From: Planctomycetota bacterium
GTDB lineage: Bacteria; Planctomycetota; Planctomycetia; Pirellulales; Pirellulaceae
Direction of reading: 5' to 3'
Length of the DNA: 5,083 nucleotides
Assembly (NCBI GenBank): GCA_026692885.1
Contig: JAPLNJ010000795.1
Location: forward strand, 1-5,083
The notes below the pieces were generated by a model, which was not told the origin of the DNA, ran no database searches, and saw only the letters and a program-made list of their open reading frames with translations. Positions within the stretch are counted from its first letter, which is position 1. Each line of letters opens with the position of its first letter. Position numbers and translations under genes: made by a program. Shown piece by piece: positions 1 through 5,083 of this stretch.

Positions 1-120
1 CACACGTATCGTTCGTCTTCAAACAAGATGGACGTAGTTCTTGACAGAGGATTGTGGCGCGGTTGTGCTACGCTGGCTTGTTTCGCCCCTTCAGGGCTGG
101 CGTTCCTGATACTCCCCTAA

Positions 121-166
121 CCCAGGGCGGCGCTACGCGGCTAACGCCGCTCCGCTCTGCCCTGGG
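121..166. repeat. 46-nt GC-rich nested hairpin
   Basis: The outer arms CCCAGGGC (121-128) and GCCCTGGG (159-166) are perfectly complementary. Inside them a second perfect 5-bp stem, GCGGC (137-141) with GCCGC (146-150), closes a TAAC loop. A few further pairs (130 with 157, 132-133 with 154-155) stack between the two stems. There is no T-run on either side, so it is not a classical intrinsic terminator. I recall similar CCCAGGGC...GCCCTGGG elements next to CGCCCCT...GGGGCG hairpins in planctomycete intergenic DNA, which suggests a dispersed repeat, but copy number cannot be seen here. Confidence 0.6.
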
Positions 167-171
167 CTGTC

Positions 172-238
172 ATGTGGCTGCCCCTATCGGGGCGAAAACT
201 CAAACTGCTATGTGGCTGCCCCAATCGCCGCCGAAAAC
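172..238. repeat. Degenerate tandem direct repeat, two units
   Basis: The unit at 172-199 (beginning ATGTGGCTGCCCC, ending GCGAAAAC) recurs at 210-238 with the same beginning and the ending GCCGAAAAC. The two units are separated by 10 nt. The first unit keeps a hairpin, GCCCC (180-184) with GGGGC (189-193) around a TATC loop. The second reads CCCCAATCGCCGCC and has lost most of that pairing, so it looks like a decaying copy. A related small hairpin at 85-97 (GCCC with GGGC) sits just upstream. No spacer-repeat regularity typical of CRISPR is present. Confidence 0.55.
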
Positions 239-347
239 GATGTGTATAATGACGAGGCGCAAGCCGGGGGCATTCACCAGTTGCGGCCGGTATTCGCGAC
301 ACCCCCAGAACAAACGGGGAAGTTATTTCGTGGGCGTTACTACCGGA

Positions 348-554
348 TCATGGACCGTCGACCGGTTGGTGTTCGTGATAGTGCGGAATGCGTAACAGTG
401 ACGGCCGGTCGGTGACCAGCCCCACATGAATCGGCACATCGCCGAACCGGGCATGAACGCGTTGAATGAGGGCAATGTCATCGGTGTCGAAGTCGACGAT
501 TTCGCCATCCTGGACGGCCACATACTGGTGGCACGGGTTAGTGGGAGAACGGTG
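348..554 (-). pseudogene. C-terminal remnant of a small DUF5678-like protein
   Basis: On the minus strand an open frame runs from just after a TGA (555-557) to a TGA at 348-350. It has no in-frame ATG; the only plausible start is a GTG at 519-521, giving 57 residues. The translation reads like real protein: HQYVAVQDGEIVDFDTDD, then ALIQRVHARFGDVPIHVGL, then VTDRPSLLRIPHYHEH. The YVAVxDGEIVD start followed by a helix and a VPIHVGLV strand resembles the short DUF5678-type domain as I remember it. Residues before the GTG (NPCHQYV) belong to the same pattern, which implies the true N-terminus was lost by frameshift or truncation. It lies 54 nt downstream of the methyltransferase stop. It could instead be a short intact gene using GTG. 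Function unknown. Confidence 0.45.
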
Positions 555-608
555 TCACCTTTTCTTCACGTCTTGGTGTCTGACTCGTAGGACGGATCGG
601 GCGTGCTT

Positions 609-1694
609 CTACCTGCGGCCGCTGACCAGGAAATAGCCGCGAGCTGCGGCCACCTCGACGTCCAAGAACTCCGTGGTCATGGCCTCGCAGTACCAATCGG
701 CGTCCTTCGTGACGACGATCACGGTGCCGCCAGGCTTCAGAGCTCGCGCGGCGCCGTTGAGAAAAATCTCAGCAATACGATACCGGGAGAAATAGGGCGG
801 ATTGGCCAGGGCCAGATCATAACAGCCGGGTGCGTCGCCAGCTGCGTCGGCATCCAGAGCGACGCGGATGTTTGACAGGCCGTTGAGTGCCGCCCCGCGT
901 TCGGTGCACTGGACCGCTCGTGGATTGCTGTCGATGGCCAACACCTGCACGTCCTCGGCACGCACTGCCGCGGCGAGCGAAACGACGCCCGATCCGCAGC
1001 CCAGATCGAGCACGCGATTGCCGGGACGAACCTCCATCCCCTCGATCAAGGCCCGAGCACCGGTGTCGATGCGCCGGTGGCTGAACACGCCTGGTCGGCT
1101 CACAACCTGTAGCAATTGCCCGCGATCTCGGAAGGCAAACTGGCAGGCGAGGTTCTTGACCTTCTTCAGCGGCCCCGTCTTGACGGCTCGATACAACACG
1201 CCGCTGTCCGCCCGGTCGCGAGTCACCTTGTCGAACAGCCTGGTTAATTCCGCCTGCAGCCAGCGATCCGTCGGATTGTCCGTGGAGGCCCACAACGATC
1301 CGCCGAGGCGCAGCGACTGATGTCCCGCTTGCAGCCAGTCTCGCGTCAGTTCGGCGTCACCCTGCGCAGTGAGCGGAAATGCGACCAGGTCGAATTCCGC
1401 CACGGGGAGATCGGCCTGGCAGATGATGTCGAGGTTCGACACGCCAAGGCAGCTCTGCTGCGATTGCTGCGCCTGGTACAGATCGAGGAAGTGGCAACAG
1501 ACCTGGGTCGTCTCAAACCGAGACGCTACCGCCGCTGCGAACTGAGCTCGACCCAACGACGTGCACAGCACTCGTGCGGCATCGGCAGACGGCAGGGCGT
1601 CGATAAGCAGCTGCTCGGACGGACGCGTCGCAAGGTCGAACACTTCGATGGTCTCCCGATTTGGCTCAGCACCGGCCGAAAAGAACTTCGGCAT
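609..1694 (-). CDS. RsmC/RlmG-type class I SAM-dependent methyltransferase
   Basis: A 361-residue cytoplasmic methyltransferase, probably acting on guanine N2 of ribosomal RNA. The C-terminal half carries the catalytic Rossmann fold: motif I VLDLGCGSG (228-236) for SAM binding, an acidic motif II in VLAIDSNPRA (D255), and ALANPPYF (295-302), whose NPPY is the catalytic motif of base N-methyltransferases. A helix and strand, ALKPGGTVIVV, follow at 318-328. The N-terminal part (about 1-165) has a similar alternating pattern (FDLVAFPLTA, LRLGGSLWAS) but no GxGxG or NPPY. That matches the degenerate, duplicated domain of RsmC and RlmG, and the total length also fits. The linker QVVSRPGVFSHRRIDTGARA (196-215) resembles the conserved segment before motif I in RsmC. 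The ATG start is supported by AAGGA at 1706-1710, 11 nt away, a rather long spacing. Exact target (16S G1207, 23S G1835 or other) cannot be told from sequence alone, so no symbol is given. Confidence 0.9.
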   Translation of the reverse strand: MPKFFSAGAEPNRETIEVFDLATRPSEQLLIDALPSADAARVLCTSLGRAQFAAAVASRFETTQVCCHFLDLYQAQQSQQSCLGVSNLDIICQADLPVAEFDLVAFPLTAQGDAELTRDWLQAGHQSLRLGGSLWASTDNPTDRWLQAELTRLFDKVTRDRADSGVLYRAVKTGPLKKVKNLACQFAFRDRGQLLQVVSRPGVFSHRRIDTGARALIEGMEVRPGNRVLDLGCGSGVVSLAAAVRAEDVQVLAIDSNPRAVQCTERGAALNGLSNIRVALDADAAGDAPGCYDLALANPPYFSRYRIAEIFLNGAARALKPGGTVIVVTKDADWYCEAMTTEFLDVEVAAARGYFLVSGRR

Positions 1695-1761
1695 TTGTAC
1701 TTTCGTCCTTCACTCCAACCCTGGGCCGCGTAAGACAGTGTCGCGAGGCAGACCAGAGTTT

Positions 1762-1776
1762 GTTCCACTTTTGTTC
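1762..1776 (-). promoter_or_regulatory. Candidate LexA-like box, GTTC-N7-GTTC
   Basis: The plus strand reads GTTC, seven bases, GTTC; on the minus strand this is GAACAAAAGTGGAAC. The direct-repeat format GTTC-N7-GTTC is the SOS (LexA) box described for alphaproteobacteria. It ends 67 nt upstream of the methyltransferase ATG and is in a position to control that gene. Whether a planctomycete-like LexA reads this sequence is unknown to me, and a simple 8-base match can arise by chance. I found no clear -35/-10 pair between the motif and the start. Confidence 0.22.
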
Positions 1777-1789
1777 CGCCCGCAGACAT

Positions 1790-1883
1790 GGGTCAGTCCT
1801 TCAATTTTCAGTTTTTGCGGCCTCTGGGCAACGAGGGTGGAGAGTCTCGCCGCCGCAAAAACTGAAATTTGAACGACTGACCC
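1790..1883. repeat. 94-nt palindromic element (MITE/REP-like), copy A
   Basis: Left arm 1790-1821 begins GGGTCAGTC and ends TTTTTGCGGC. Right arm 1852-1883 is its reverse complement with only two mismatches in 32 positions. The 30-nt tip can form short hairpins (CCTC at 1821-1824 with GAGG at 1833-1836; GAG at 1840-1842 with CTC at 1846-1848). The arms are AT-rich in the middle, unlike the surrounding DNA. It sits between two same-strand genes and has no coding capacity. It is clearly related to the element at 4783-4881 (same GGGTC ends, TTCA and TTTTTGCGG blocks). Such long-armed non-coding palindromes are usually mobilised in trans, for example by REP-associated Y1 transposases; that assignment is inference. 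Confidence 0.85.
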
Positions 1884-1923
1884 TGGCCACTGTTTCCGCC
1901 CAGCTTCGCGCGGCCCCCCCCAA

Positions 1924-1951
1924 CCCTCTCCCCGGAGTACCGGGCCGAGGG
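1924..1951 (-). terminator. GC-rich hairpin after the hydrolase gene, possible terminator
   Basis: CCCTC (1924-1928) pairs with GAGGG (1947-1951), and CCCGG (1931-1935) pairs with CCGGG (1940-1944) around an AGTA loop; a 2x2 internal mismatch separates the stems. It lies 20 nt downstream of the serine hydrolase stop codon, the right place for a terminator. No T-run follows on the minus strand; instead a run of eight G (plus-strand C, 1914-1921) comes next, so intrinsic termination is doubtful. It may simply be another dispersed intergenic repeat. Confidence 0.28.
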
Positions 1952-1971
1952 AGTTGCTTTTCGGCTGTGTC

Positions 1972-3204
1972 TCACGGTTTGATCGCGGCCGCGGCGAGCG
2001 ATTGAAACTCGCGGCGCATGTCCGAGGCATCGCCGTTCGGCAGGCCGACACGCTGGATCAGCAGGATATAGAACACGCCCCGCTGCGGTTCGATCCAGCC
2101 TTGCGTGCCGAACGCGCCGCCGTGGCCGAAGGTGCCCGACGACAGCATACCCGTCACGCCTTCCGGCTGCTTGACCACCGCCCAGCCAAACCCAAAACTC
2201 ATGCCCGGGACAAAGCCACACGGCAAGTCGGCCGTTTGCACGGTGGTCATCGTGGCGACGCTGTGCTCCGAGAGAATCCGTCGGTCAGCTAAGACGCCCC
2301 GGCCGAGCATCAGCTGGTACAGTTTGGCTAGGTCCGCTCCGGTCGAGTAGAGCCCGCCCGCGGGGATCGGATACTTGGCGCCGGCGGTCGGTCCGATGAT
2401 ATGCCCTCCAGCGGCCACGAGCTTGCCATCCTTGCGGTCATACGTCATGGCGACGCGTGGCAACTGTTCGGCGCTCGGATAGAAGGTGGTGTCTGTCATC
2501 CCCAGCGGATCGAACACGCGCTGCTTCAGGAACGCTTCGTACGCCTGGCCGGAGACTACCTCGATGATGCGTCCCAGCGTGTCGATGCCCGTGTTACAGT
2601 ACGCCCACTTGCTGCCGGGTTCGAACTGCAGCGGCTGCTGGGAGACGGCCAACACGCCCTCGGCCAAGGTCCGGTTCCGCGCGGCATACAGATCCGCTAA
2701 GCCTTCCGGGAACCCCGGCAGGCCCGACGTGTGGGTCAGCAAGTCCCGGATCGTAATCGGCCGAGACGGTTTCTTCAGCGTGACCAGCTCGGGCGTGCGG
2801 CTGGCCAACAGCAGCTGCCCCCGGAATTCCGGCAGATATTTCTGCACCGCGTCGTCGACCGAGAGCTTCCCCTCGTCCACCAGGAGCATGACGCCAAAGG
2901 CCGTGATCGGCTTCGTCATCGACGCGATGCGGAACAGACTGTTCTTAGCCATCGGCTGCGGGCCTTCCAGATTCTGACTACCGACGGCCTCGCAGCTGAC
3001 AATACCGTCGCGCGTGCCGACCACCGTGACGGCGCCGGCCAAATGCTGCTGATCGACAAATTCCTGCATTTTCGCTGGAATTGCAACCAATTTGGCGAGA
3101 TCGAAGTCGACGGCCCGCACAGGCCGCTGGAGTGCCGCCAGCATGGCGAAGCCGAGGAGGACAAAGGCGAGACGCCCGACGCGAGCAGAACAGCAGGTCT
3201 TCAT
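1972..3204 (-). CDS. Exported serine hydrolase, class C beta-lactamase family
   Basis: A 410-residue serine hydrolase of the beta-lactamase class C / penicillin-binding-protein-like / esterase EstB family. The N-terminus is a Sec signal peptide: basic residues (K2, R8, R11), hydrophobic LAFVLLGFAMLAAL (12-25), likely cleavage after A31 (VRA). The catalytic set is complete: SMTK at 95-98 (nucleophile S95, K98), YCN at 202-204 (Y202), and HGG at 361-363 in place of the KTG triad. The HTSGLPGFPEG segment (158-168) and the PAGGLYSTGADLAKL block (281-295) are hallmarks of the family, and length is normal. No lipobox is seen, so it should be soluble in the periplasm or outside. The family includes esterases, D-aminopeptidases and true beta-lactamases; HGG instead of KTG argues for an esterase or peptidase rather than antibiotic resistance, but the substrate cannot be told. 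The ATG is chosen because it precedes the signal peptide; no strong Shine-Dalgarno precedes it. Confidence 0.92.
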   Translation of the reverse strand: MKTCCSARVGRLAFVLLGFAMLAALQRPVRAVDFDLAKLVAIPAKMQEFVDQQHLAGAVTVVGTRDGIVSCEAVGSQNLEGPQPMAKNSLFRIASMTKPITAFGVMLLVDEGKLSVDDAVQKYLPEFRGQLLLASRTPELVTLKKPSRPITIRDLLTHTSGLPGFPEGLADLYAARNRTLAEGVLAVSQQPLQFEPGSKWAYCNTGIDTLGRIIEVVSGQAYEAFLKQRVFDPLGMTDTTFYPSAEQLPRVAMTYDRKDGKLVAAGGHIIGPTAGAKYPIPAGGLYSTGADLAKLYQLMLGRGVLADRRILSEHSVATMTTVQTADLPCGFVPGMSFGFGWAVVKQPEGVTGMLSSGTFGHGGAFGTQGWIEPQRGVFYILLIQRVGLPNGDASDMRREFQSLAAAAIKP

Positions 3205-3261
3205 GGTGGTCCCGGTTTGATTCGGAGGTTAAGGAAAGGCCCTGTGACCGACCGTAGCCAA

Positions 3262-3320
3262 GTAGGTCAGGCTTTCCAGCCTGACGCGAACTACCCGTCA
3301 GCCTGGATAGGCTGACCTAC
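3262..3320. repeat. Twin-hairpin repeat in the divergent promoter gap
   Basis: Two 25-nt arms (3262-3286 and 3296-3320) are imperfect inverted copies of each other, starting GTAGGTCAG and ending CTGACG when read in the same sense. Each arm is also its own hairpin: GTCAGGCT with AGCCTGAC around TTCC (3266-3285), and GTCAGCCT with AGGCTGAC around GGAT (3297-3316), both 8 bp. The G-C pair of one copy is replaced by C-G in the other, so pairing is kept while sequence changes. The GTAGGTCAGGC...GCCTGACG motif is one I associate with planctomycete intergenic DNA. It lies 57 nt upstream of the hydrolase start. Confidence 0.85.
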
Positions 3321-3343
3321 AAAATTCGGCGCTTCTGACGATC

Positions 3344-3373
3344 TGGTCACAACCGTGGTCGATCAAATATAAT
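3344..3373 (+). promoter_or_regulatory. Candidate sigma70-type promoter for the HlyD-family gene
   Basis: A perfect TATAAT lies at 3368-3373 in the only AT-rich patch of the gap. A weak -35, TGGTCA (3344-3349, four of six consensus bases), stands 18 nt upstream. Transcription would begin near 3380, leaving a leader of about 50 nt before the ATG at 3433. An overlapping minus-strand TATATT (3366-3371) could serve the divergent hydrolase gene, but its -35 is poor and it is about 160 nt from that start. The -10 is convincing, the -35 is not. Confidence 0.45.
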
Positions 3374-3432
3374 CCTGGGGACGGGGTGGAACAATCGTCC
3401 TAACCCAAGCTGAGGCTCCAGGGACCACGAAC

Positions 3433-4740
3433 ATGGTTTTAACTGATACAGAGGGTGCTGCGGGTAGAGCAGAATTAGGCGATCGCGTCCGGTCGTTGCG
3501 TCTGCCGCCCGCGGAATCCGGCCGGGCCCGCAGCGGTTGGCTGGCATGGGGCGTGTGCGTGATCCTGACCGTGCTCTGCGGTTGGTTCGCCTATGTCGTC
3601 TACGCCCGCCCCGCGGCTGACGACAAAGCACAGAATACGACTGGCGTGTCTGCCGAGGCGAACCAGGAACCGGCGGTGGCCAATGAGACTCCGCCCCTAA
3701 CTCGCAGTCCAGCCAAGGGAACGCGGGGGGACATCGCGTTGGAGTCCAAGGGCTACATCATCGCCACGCACACGATTCTCGTAAGTCCGAAGGTCAGCGG
3801 CATGATCGTGCAACTGGGCAACGTCCGGCTGGGCGACCAGAATCAAACGGGAACGCCGCCGGGGCCGTGGGAGCCGTTGGAGGGCAAACTGTTCAAGCGA
3901 GGCGAGGTCATCGCCGAGTTGGAGAAGACCGAATACGAGGCCGACCGCGATCACAGCCTAGCGGCGGTTGAAGTCGCGAAGGCCACCGTCGATCAGGCCG
4001 CGGCGCGCGTGGCCGAGTCCAAGCAGAAGTTCCGGCCCCAGGAGATTCGGCAGGCGGAAGCGGAATTGGAGGAGACCACGGCCCAACTGGCGCAGCAGGA
4101 GAGTGAGTTCAAGCGTTACACGGACCTGCACGACCGAGGAAACATTGTGACCGATCAAGATCTGGAGGTGAGCCAAAGCAAGTATCTGGCCCTGAGGCAA
4201 CGCAAGCGACGTCTGGAAAACGTCTTGGATTTGATCAAAGAGGGCGAGCGGGAAGAACGGAAGCAACTCGCCGAAGCGGAGTGGGAGCAAGCCAAGGCTC
4301 AGTTGAAGCTGGCCGAGGCGGACCTGACTAAGGCCCGGTGGAAGCTGGACAACTGCACGATTCGCGCTCCCCTTACCGGCACGATCCTAAAGAAAGCCGC
4401 CGAGGTGGGAAACATCGTCAACCCGATTGCTTTCAACGGGTCCTACAGCATCTGCGAAATGGCCGACTTGTCGGACTTGGAGGTGGAAGTGGTCATCCAG
4501 GAACGTGACATCGCCAACGTGTTCGTGGGCCAGAGATGCGAGCTCCGAGCCGACGCGTTTCGCGACCGCGTCTACCAAGGCTTCGTGTCGCGACTGATGC
4601 CTATCGCCGATCGGGCCAAGGCCGCCATTCCCGTACGCGTTAAGGTCGTGGTGCCGGCCGAGGAAGAAGGTGTCTATCTGAAACCCGAGATGGGCGCCAC
4701 CGTCACGTTCTACCGGGCCGCCGGGCCCAAGGTCAGGTAG
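3433..4740 (+). CDS. HlyD-family periplasmic adaptor (membrane fusion) protein
   Basis: A 435-residue adaptor that would link an inner-membrane pump (ABC or RND type) to an outer-membrane channel. The order of parts is: a short cytoplasmic N-terminus; one membrane helix at about 37-57 (LAWGVCVILTVLCGWFAYVV); a proline- and alanine-rich linker; the first lipoyl half (about 105-165, with VSPKVSGMI and LFKRGEVIAELEKTEYEAD); a long charged coiled coil (about 172-305, with EAELEETTAQLAQQESEF and KRRLENVLDLIKEGE); the second lipoyl half (TIRAPLTGTILKKAAEVGNI, 309-328); and a beta-barrel domain (about 340-425, DLEVEVVIQERDIANVFVGQ). Length is normal. A weak AGGGA at 3420-3424, 8 nt before the ATG, supports the start. 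No pump component is seen in the 343 nt after the stop or elsewhere in the window, so substrate and partner are unknown; MacA-like or HlyD-like use is equally possible. Confidence 0.93.
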   Translation: MVLTDTEGAAGRAELGDRVRSLRLPPAESGRARSGWLAWGVCVILTVLCGWFAYVVYARPAADDKAQNTTGVSAEANQEPAVANETPPLTRSPAKGTRGDIALESKGYIIATHTILVSPKVSGMIVQLGNVRLGDQNQTGTPPGPWEPLEGKLFKRGEVIAELEKTEYEADRDHSLAAVEVAKATVDQAAARVAESKQKFRPQEIRQAEAELEETTAQLAQQESEFKRYTDLHDRGNIVTDQDLEVSQSKYLALRQRKRRLENVLDLIKEGEREERKQLAEAEWEQAKAQLKLAEADLTKARWKLDNCTIRAPLTGTILKKAAEVGNIVNPIAFNGSYSICEMADLSDLEVEVVIQERDIANVFVGQRCELRADAFRDRVYQGFVSRLMPIADRAKAAIPVRVKVVVPAEEEGVYLKPEMGATVTFYRAAGPKVR

Positions 4741-4782
4741 CAACGTGGGCCGAAATAAGTTCCCGGTCTCGCTCGTCAATCC

Positions 4783-4881
4783 GGGGTCGGGTGTTCAGAA
4801 ATTCATTTCTTTGCGGTCAATCGCCGTTGACGATGGGTAGCACCCTCTCCGCAAAAAATTAATTTCTGAACACCCGACCCC
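4783..4881. repeat. 99-nt palindromic element (MITE/REP-like), copy B
   Basis: Left arm 4783-4816 begins GGGGTCGGGTGTTCAGAAAT and ends TTTGCGG. Right arm 4849-4881 is its reverse complement apart from one substitution and one single-base gap. The tip (4817-4848) folds into two small hairpins: TCAA with TTGA (4817-4820, 4827-4830) and GGGT with ACCC (4835-4838, 4842-4845), so the whole can be drawn as a long stem with a two-lobed tip. It begins 42 nt after the adaptor stop and could terminate or shield that transcript, although no T-run follows. It belongs to the same family as 1790-1883. Confidence 0.85.
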
Positions 4882-4959
4882 TAGCTCCATCGCGACGGTC
4901 ACGCGAGGCCGGATTCGGATTCGGCGATAAGGCTTGCTATCACGAGCCCACCTCGCGTT

Positions 4960-5083
4960 AGGACCGGCGAATCAATAAGTGTCGCAAGTATCGTAGTCGT
5001 CACGCTCCGCCGTGACGACATGTCATCACGGCGGAGCGTGATGACTACTTTGAAGACCCGACACTTATTGATTTGCTGGTCCT
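4960..5083. repeat. 124-nt inverted-repeat element with two REP-like hairpins
   Basis: The outer arms 4960-4984 and 5059-5083 match over 25 positions with two mismatches (AGGACC, then AATCAATAAGTGTCG). Inside are two adjacent perfect 9-bp hairpins in inverted orientation: GTCGTCACG with CGTGACGAC around CTCCGC (4996-5019), and GTCATCACG with CGTGATGAC around GCGGAG (5022-5045), split by a 2-nt AT. The single difference between the two stems is compensated on both sides. This is a BIME-like layout (inverted REP pair) within longer terminal arms. The right arm ends exactly at the window edge, so the element may extend further. Confidence 0.85.

Larger units (their letters stand above)
1..347. 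other. Gene-free left flank with a small-hairpin cluster
   Basis: I see no credible coding sequence here. The open frames that exist have compositions dictated by GC-rich repeats and show no domain. The informative part is roughly 84-238, where short hairpins (85-97, 121-166, 180-193) and a degenerate direct repeat follow one another; these are listed separately. Positions 1-83 and 239-347 show nothing I can assign. A TTGACA hexamer at 41-46 has no good -10 partner. The flank may be a decayed repeat array or the remains of a gene, but the sequence alone does not decide. Confidence 0.6.
4741..5083. other. Gene-free right flank
   Basis: No coding sequence is supported after the adaptor stop. 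The stretch consists of a 42-nt leader, palindrome copy B (4783-4881), 78 nt without recognisable content (4882-4959), and the 124-nt inverted-repeat element at the edge. Two unrelated palindromes side by side suggest an insertion-tolerant intergenic site. I see no tRNA, riboswitch or clear promoter. Confidence 0.65.

Noticed and set aside
41..74. TTGACA at 41-46 as a promoter
   Set aside because: At 16-19 nt spacing no hexamer resembles TATAAT (best about three of six), and no plus-strand gene follows.
172..238. CRISPR-like array
   Set aside because: Only two degenerate units, a 10-nt separation, no further units and no cas genes.
54..395. 113-residue plus-strand open frame in the left flank
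   Set aside because: Its sequence is made of translated hairpins and tandem repeats, has no recognisable domain, and its end overlaps the more protein-like minus-strand remnant at 348-554.
323..523. 66-residue minus-strand ATG frame (MWPSRMAKSS...)
   Set aside because: It is offset by one base from the frame that gives YVAVQDGEIVDFD; the ATG arises from the TAT-GTG codons of that frame and the product is low-complexity Ser/Thr/Pro/Met.
1710..2051. Minus-strand frame spanning the hydrolase stop and palindrome copy A
   Set aside because: It translates straight through both arms of the palindrome and the GC hairpin and shows no domain; a repeat-generated open frame.
1972..3204. Calling the hydrolase an antibiotic-resistance beta-lactamase
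   Set aside because: The family is broad and the third motif is HGG rather than the KTG expected of class C enzymes, so resistance cannot be claimed.
2731..3315. 194-residue plus-strand open frame antisense to the serine hydrolase
   Set aside because: It overlaps a gene with complete catalytic motifs and signal peptide. Its own translation is Arg/Gln/Asp-rich with no domain and it runs into the twin-hairpin repeat, as expected for a shadow frame in GC-rich DNA.

Overview
The window looks like a chromosomal segment of a GC-rich, large-genome Gram-negative bacterium, most likely a member of the Planctomycetota (Pirellulales-like). This is an inference. It rests on the dense 'twin-hairpin' intergenic repeats, especially the GTAGGTCAGGC...CTGACG pair at 3262-3320 and the CACGCTCCGCCGTGA pair at 4996-5045, which I recall as typical of planctomycete intergenic DNA. 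Weak or absent Shine-Dalgarno sequences, long gaps between genes and the style of the three proteins fit the same group. No taxonomic marker gene is present.

Layout. Positions 1-347 hold no convincing gene but carry a cluster of small hairpins and a degenerate direct repeat. Positions 348-554 (minus) hold the C-terminal remnant of a small protein with no usable upstream start, probably a pseudogene. Positions 609-1694 (minus) encode a two-domain RsmC/RlmG-type class I SAM-dependent methyltransferase. The gap at 1695-1971 holds a 94-nt near-perfect palindrome, a GTTC-N7-GTTC motif and a GC-rich hairpin. Positions 1972-3204 (minus) encode an exported serine hydrolase of the class C beta-lactamase/esterase family. 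The divergent gap at 3205-3432 holds a twin-hairpin repeat and a plausible promoter. Positions 3433-4740 (plus) encode a membrane-anchored HlyD-family periplasmic adaptor. Positions 4741-5083 are gene-free and hold two long palindromes, the last running to the window edge.

How the parts relate. The three genes do not form an obvious pathway. The methyltransferase is probably an RNA (rRNA guanine-N2) methylase, the hydrolase acts outside the inner membrane, and the adaptor would serve an export pump that is not encoded here. The methyltransferase and hydrolase share a strand but are 277 nt apart with a palindrome between them, so I would not assume an operon. The hydrolase and adaptor are divergently arranged.

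I did not find a convincing new defence or metabolic system. The most noteworthy signal is in the non-coding DNA. Each major gap carries hairpin elements, and in several the sequence changes are compensated so that pairing is kept. This suggests mobile or selected structured elements (REP/BIME- or MITE-like) rather than passive spacer.
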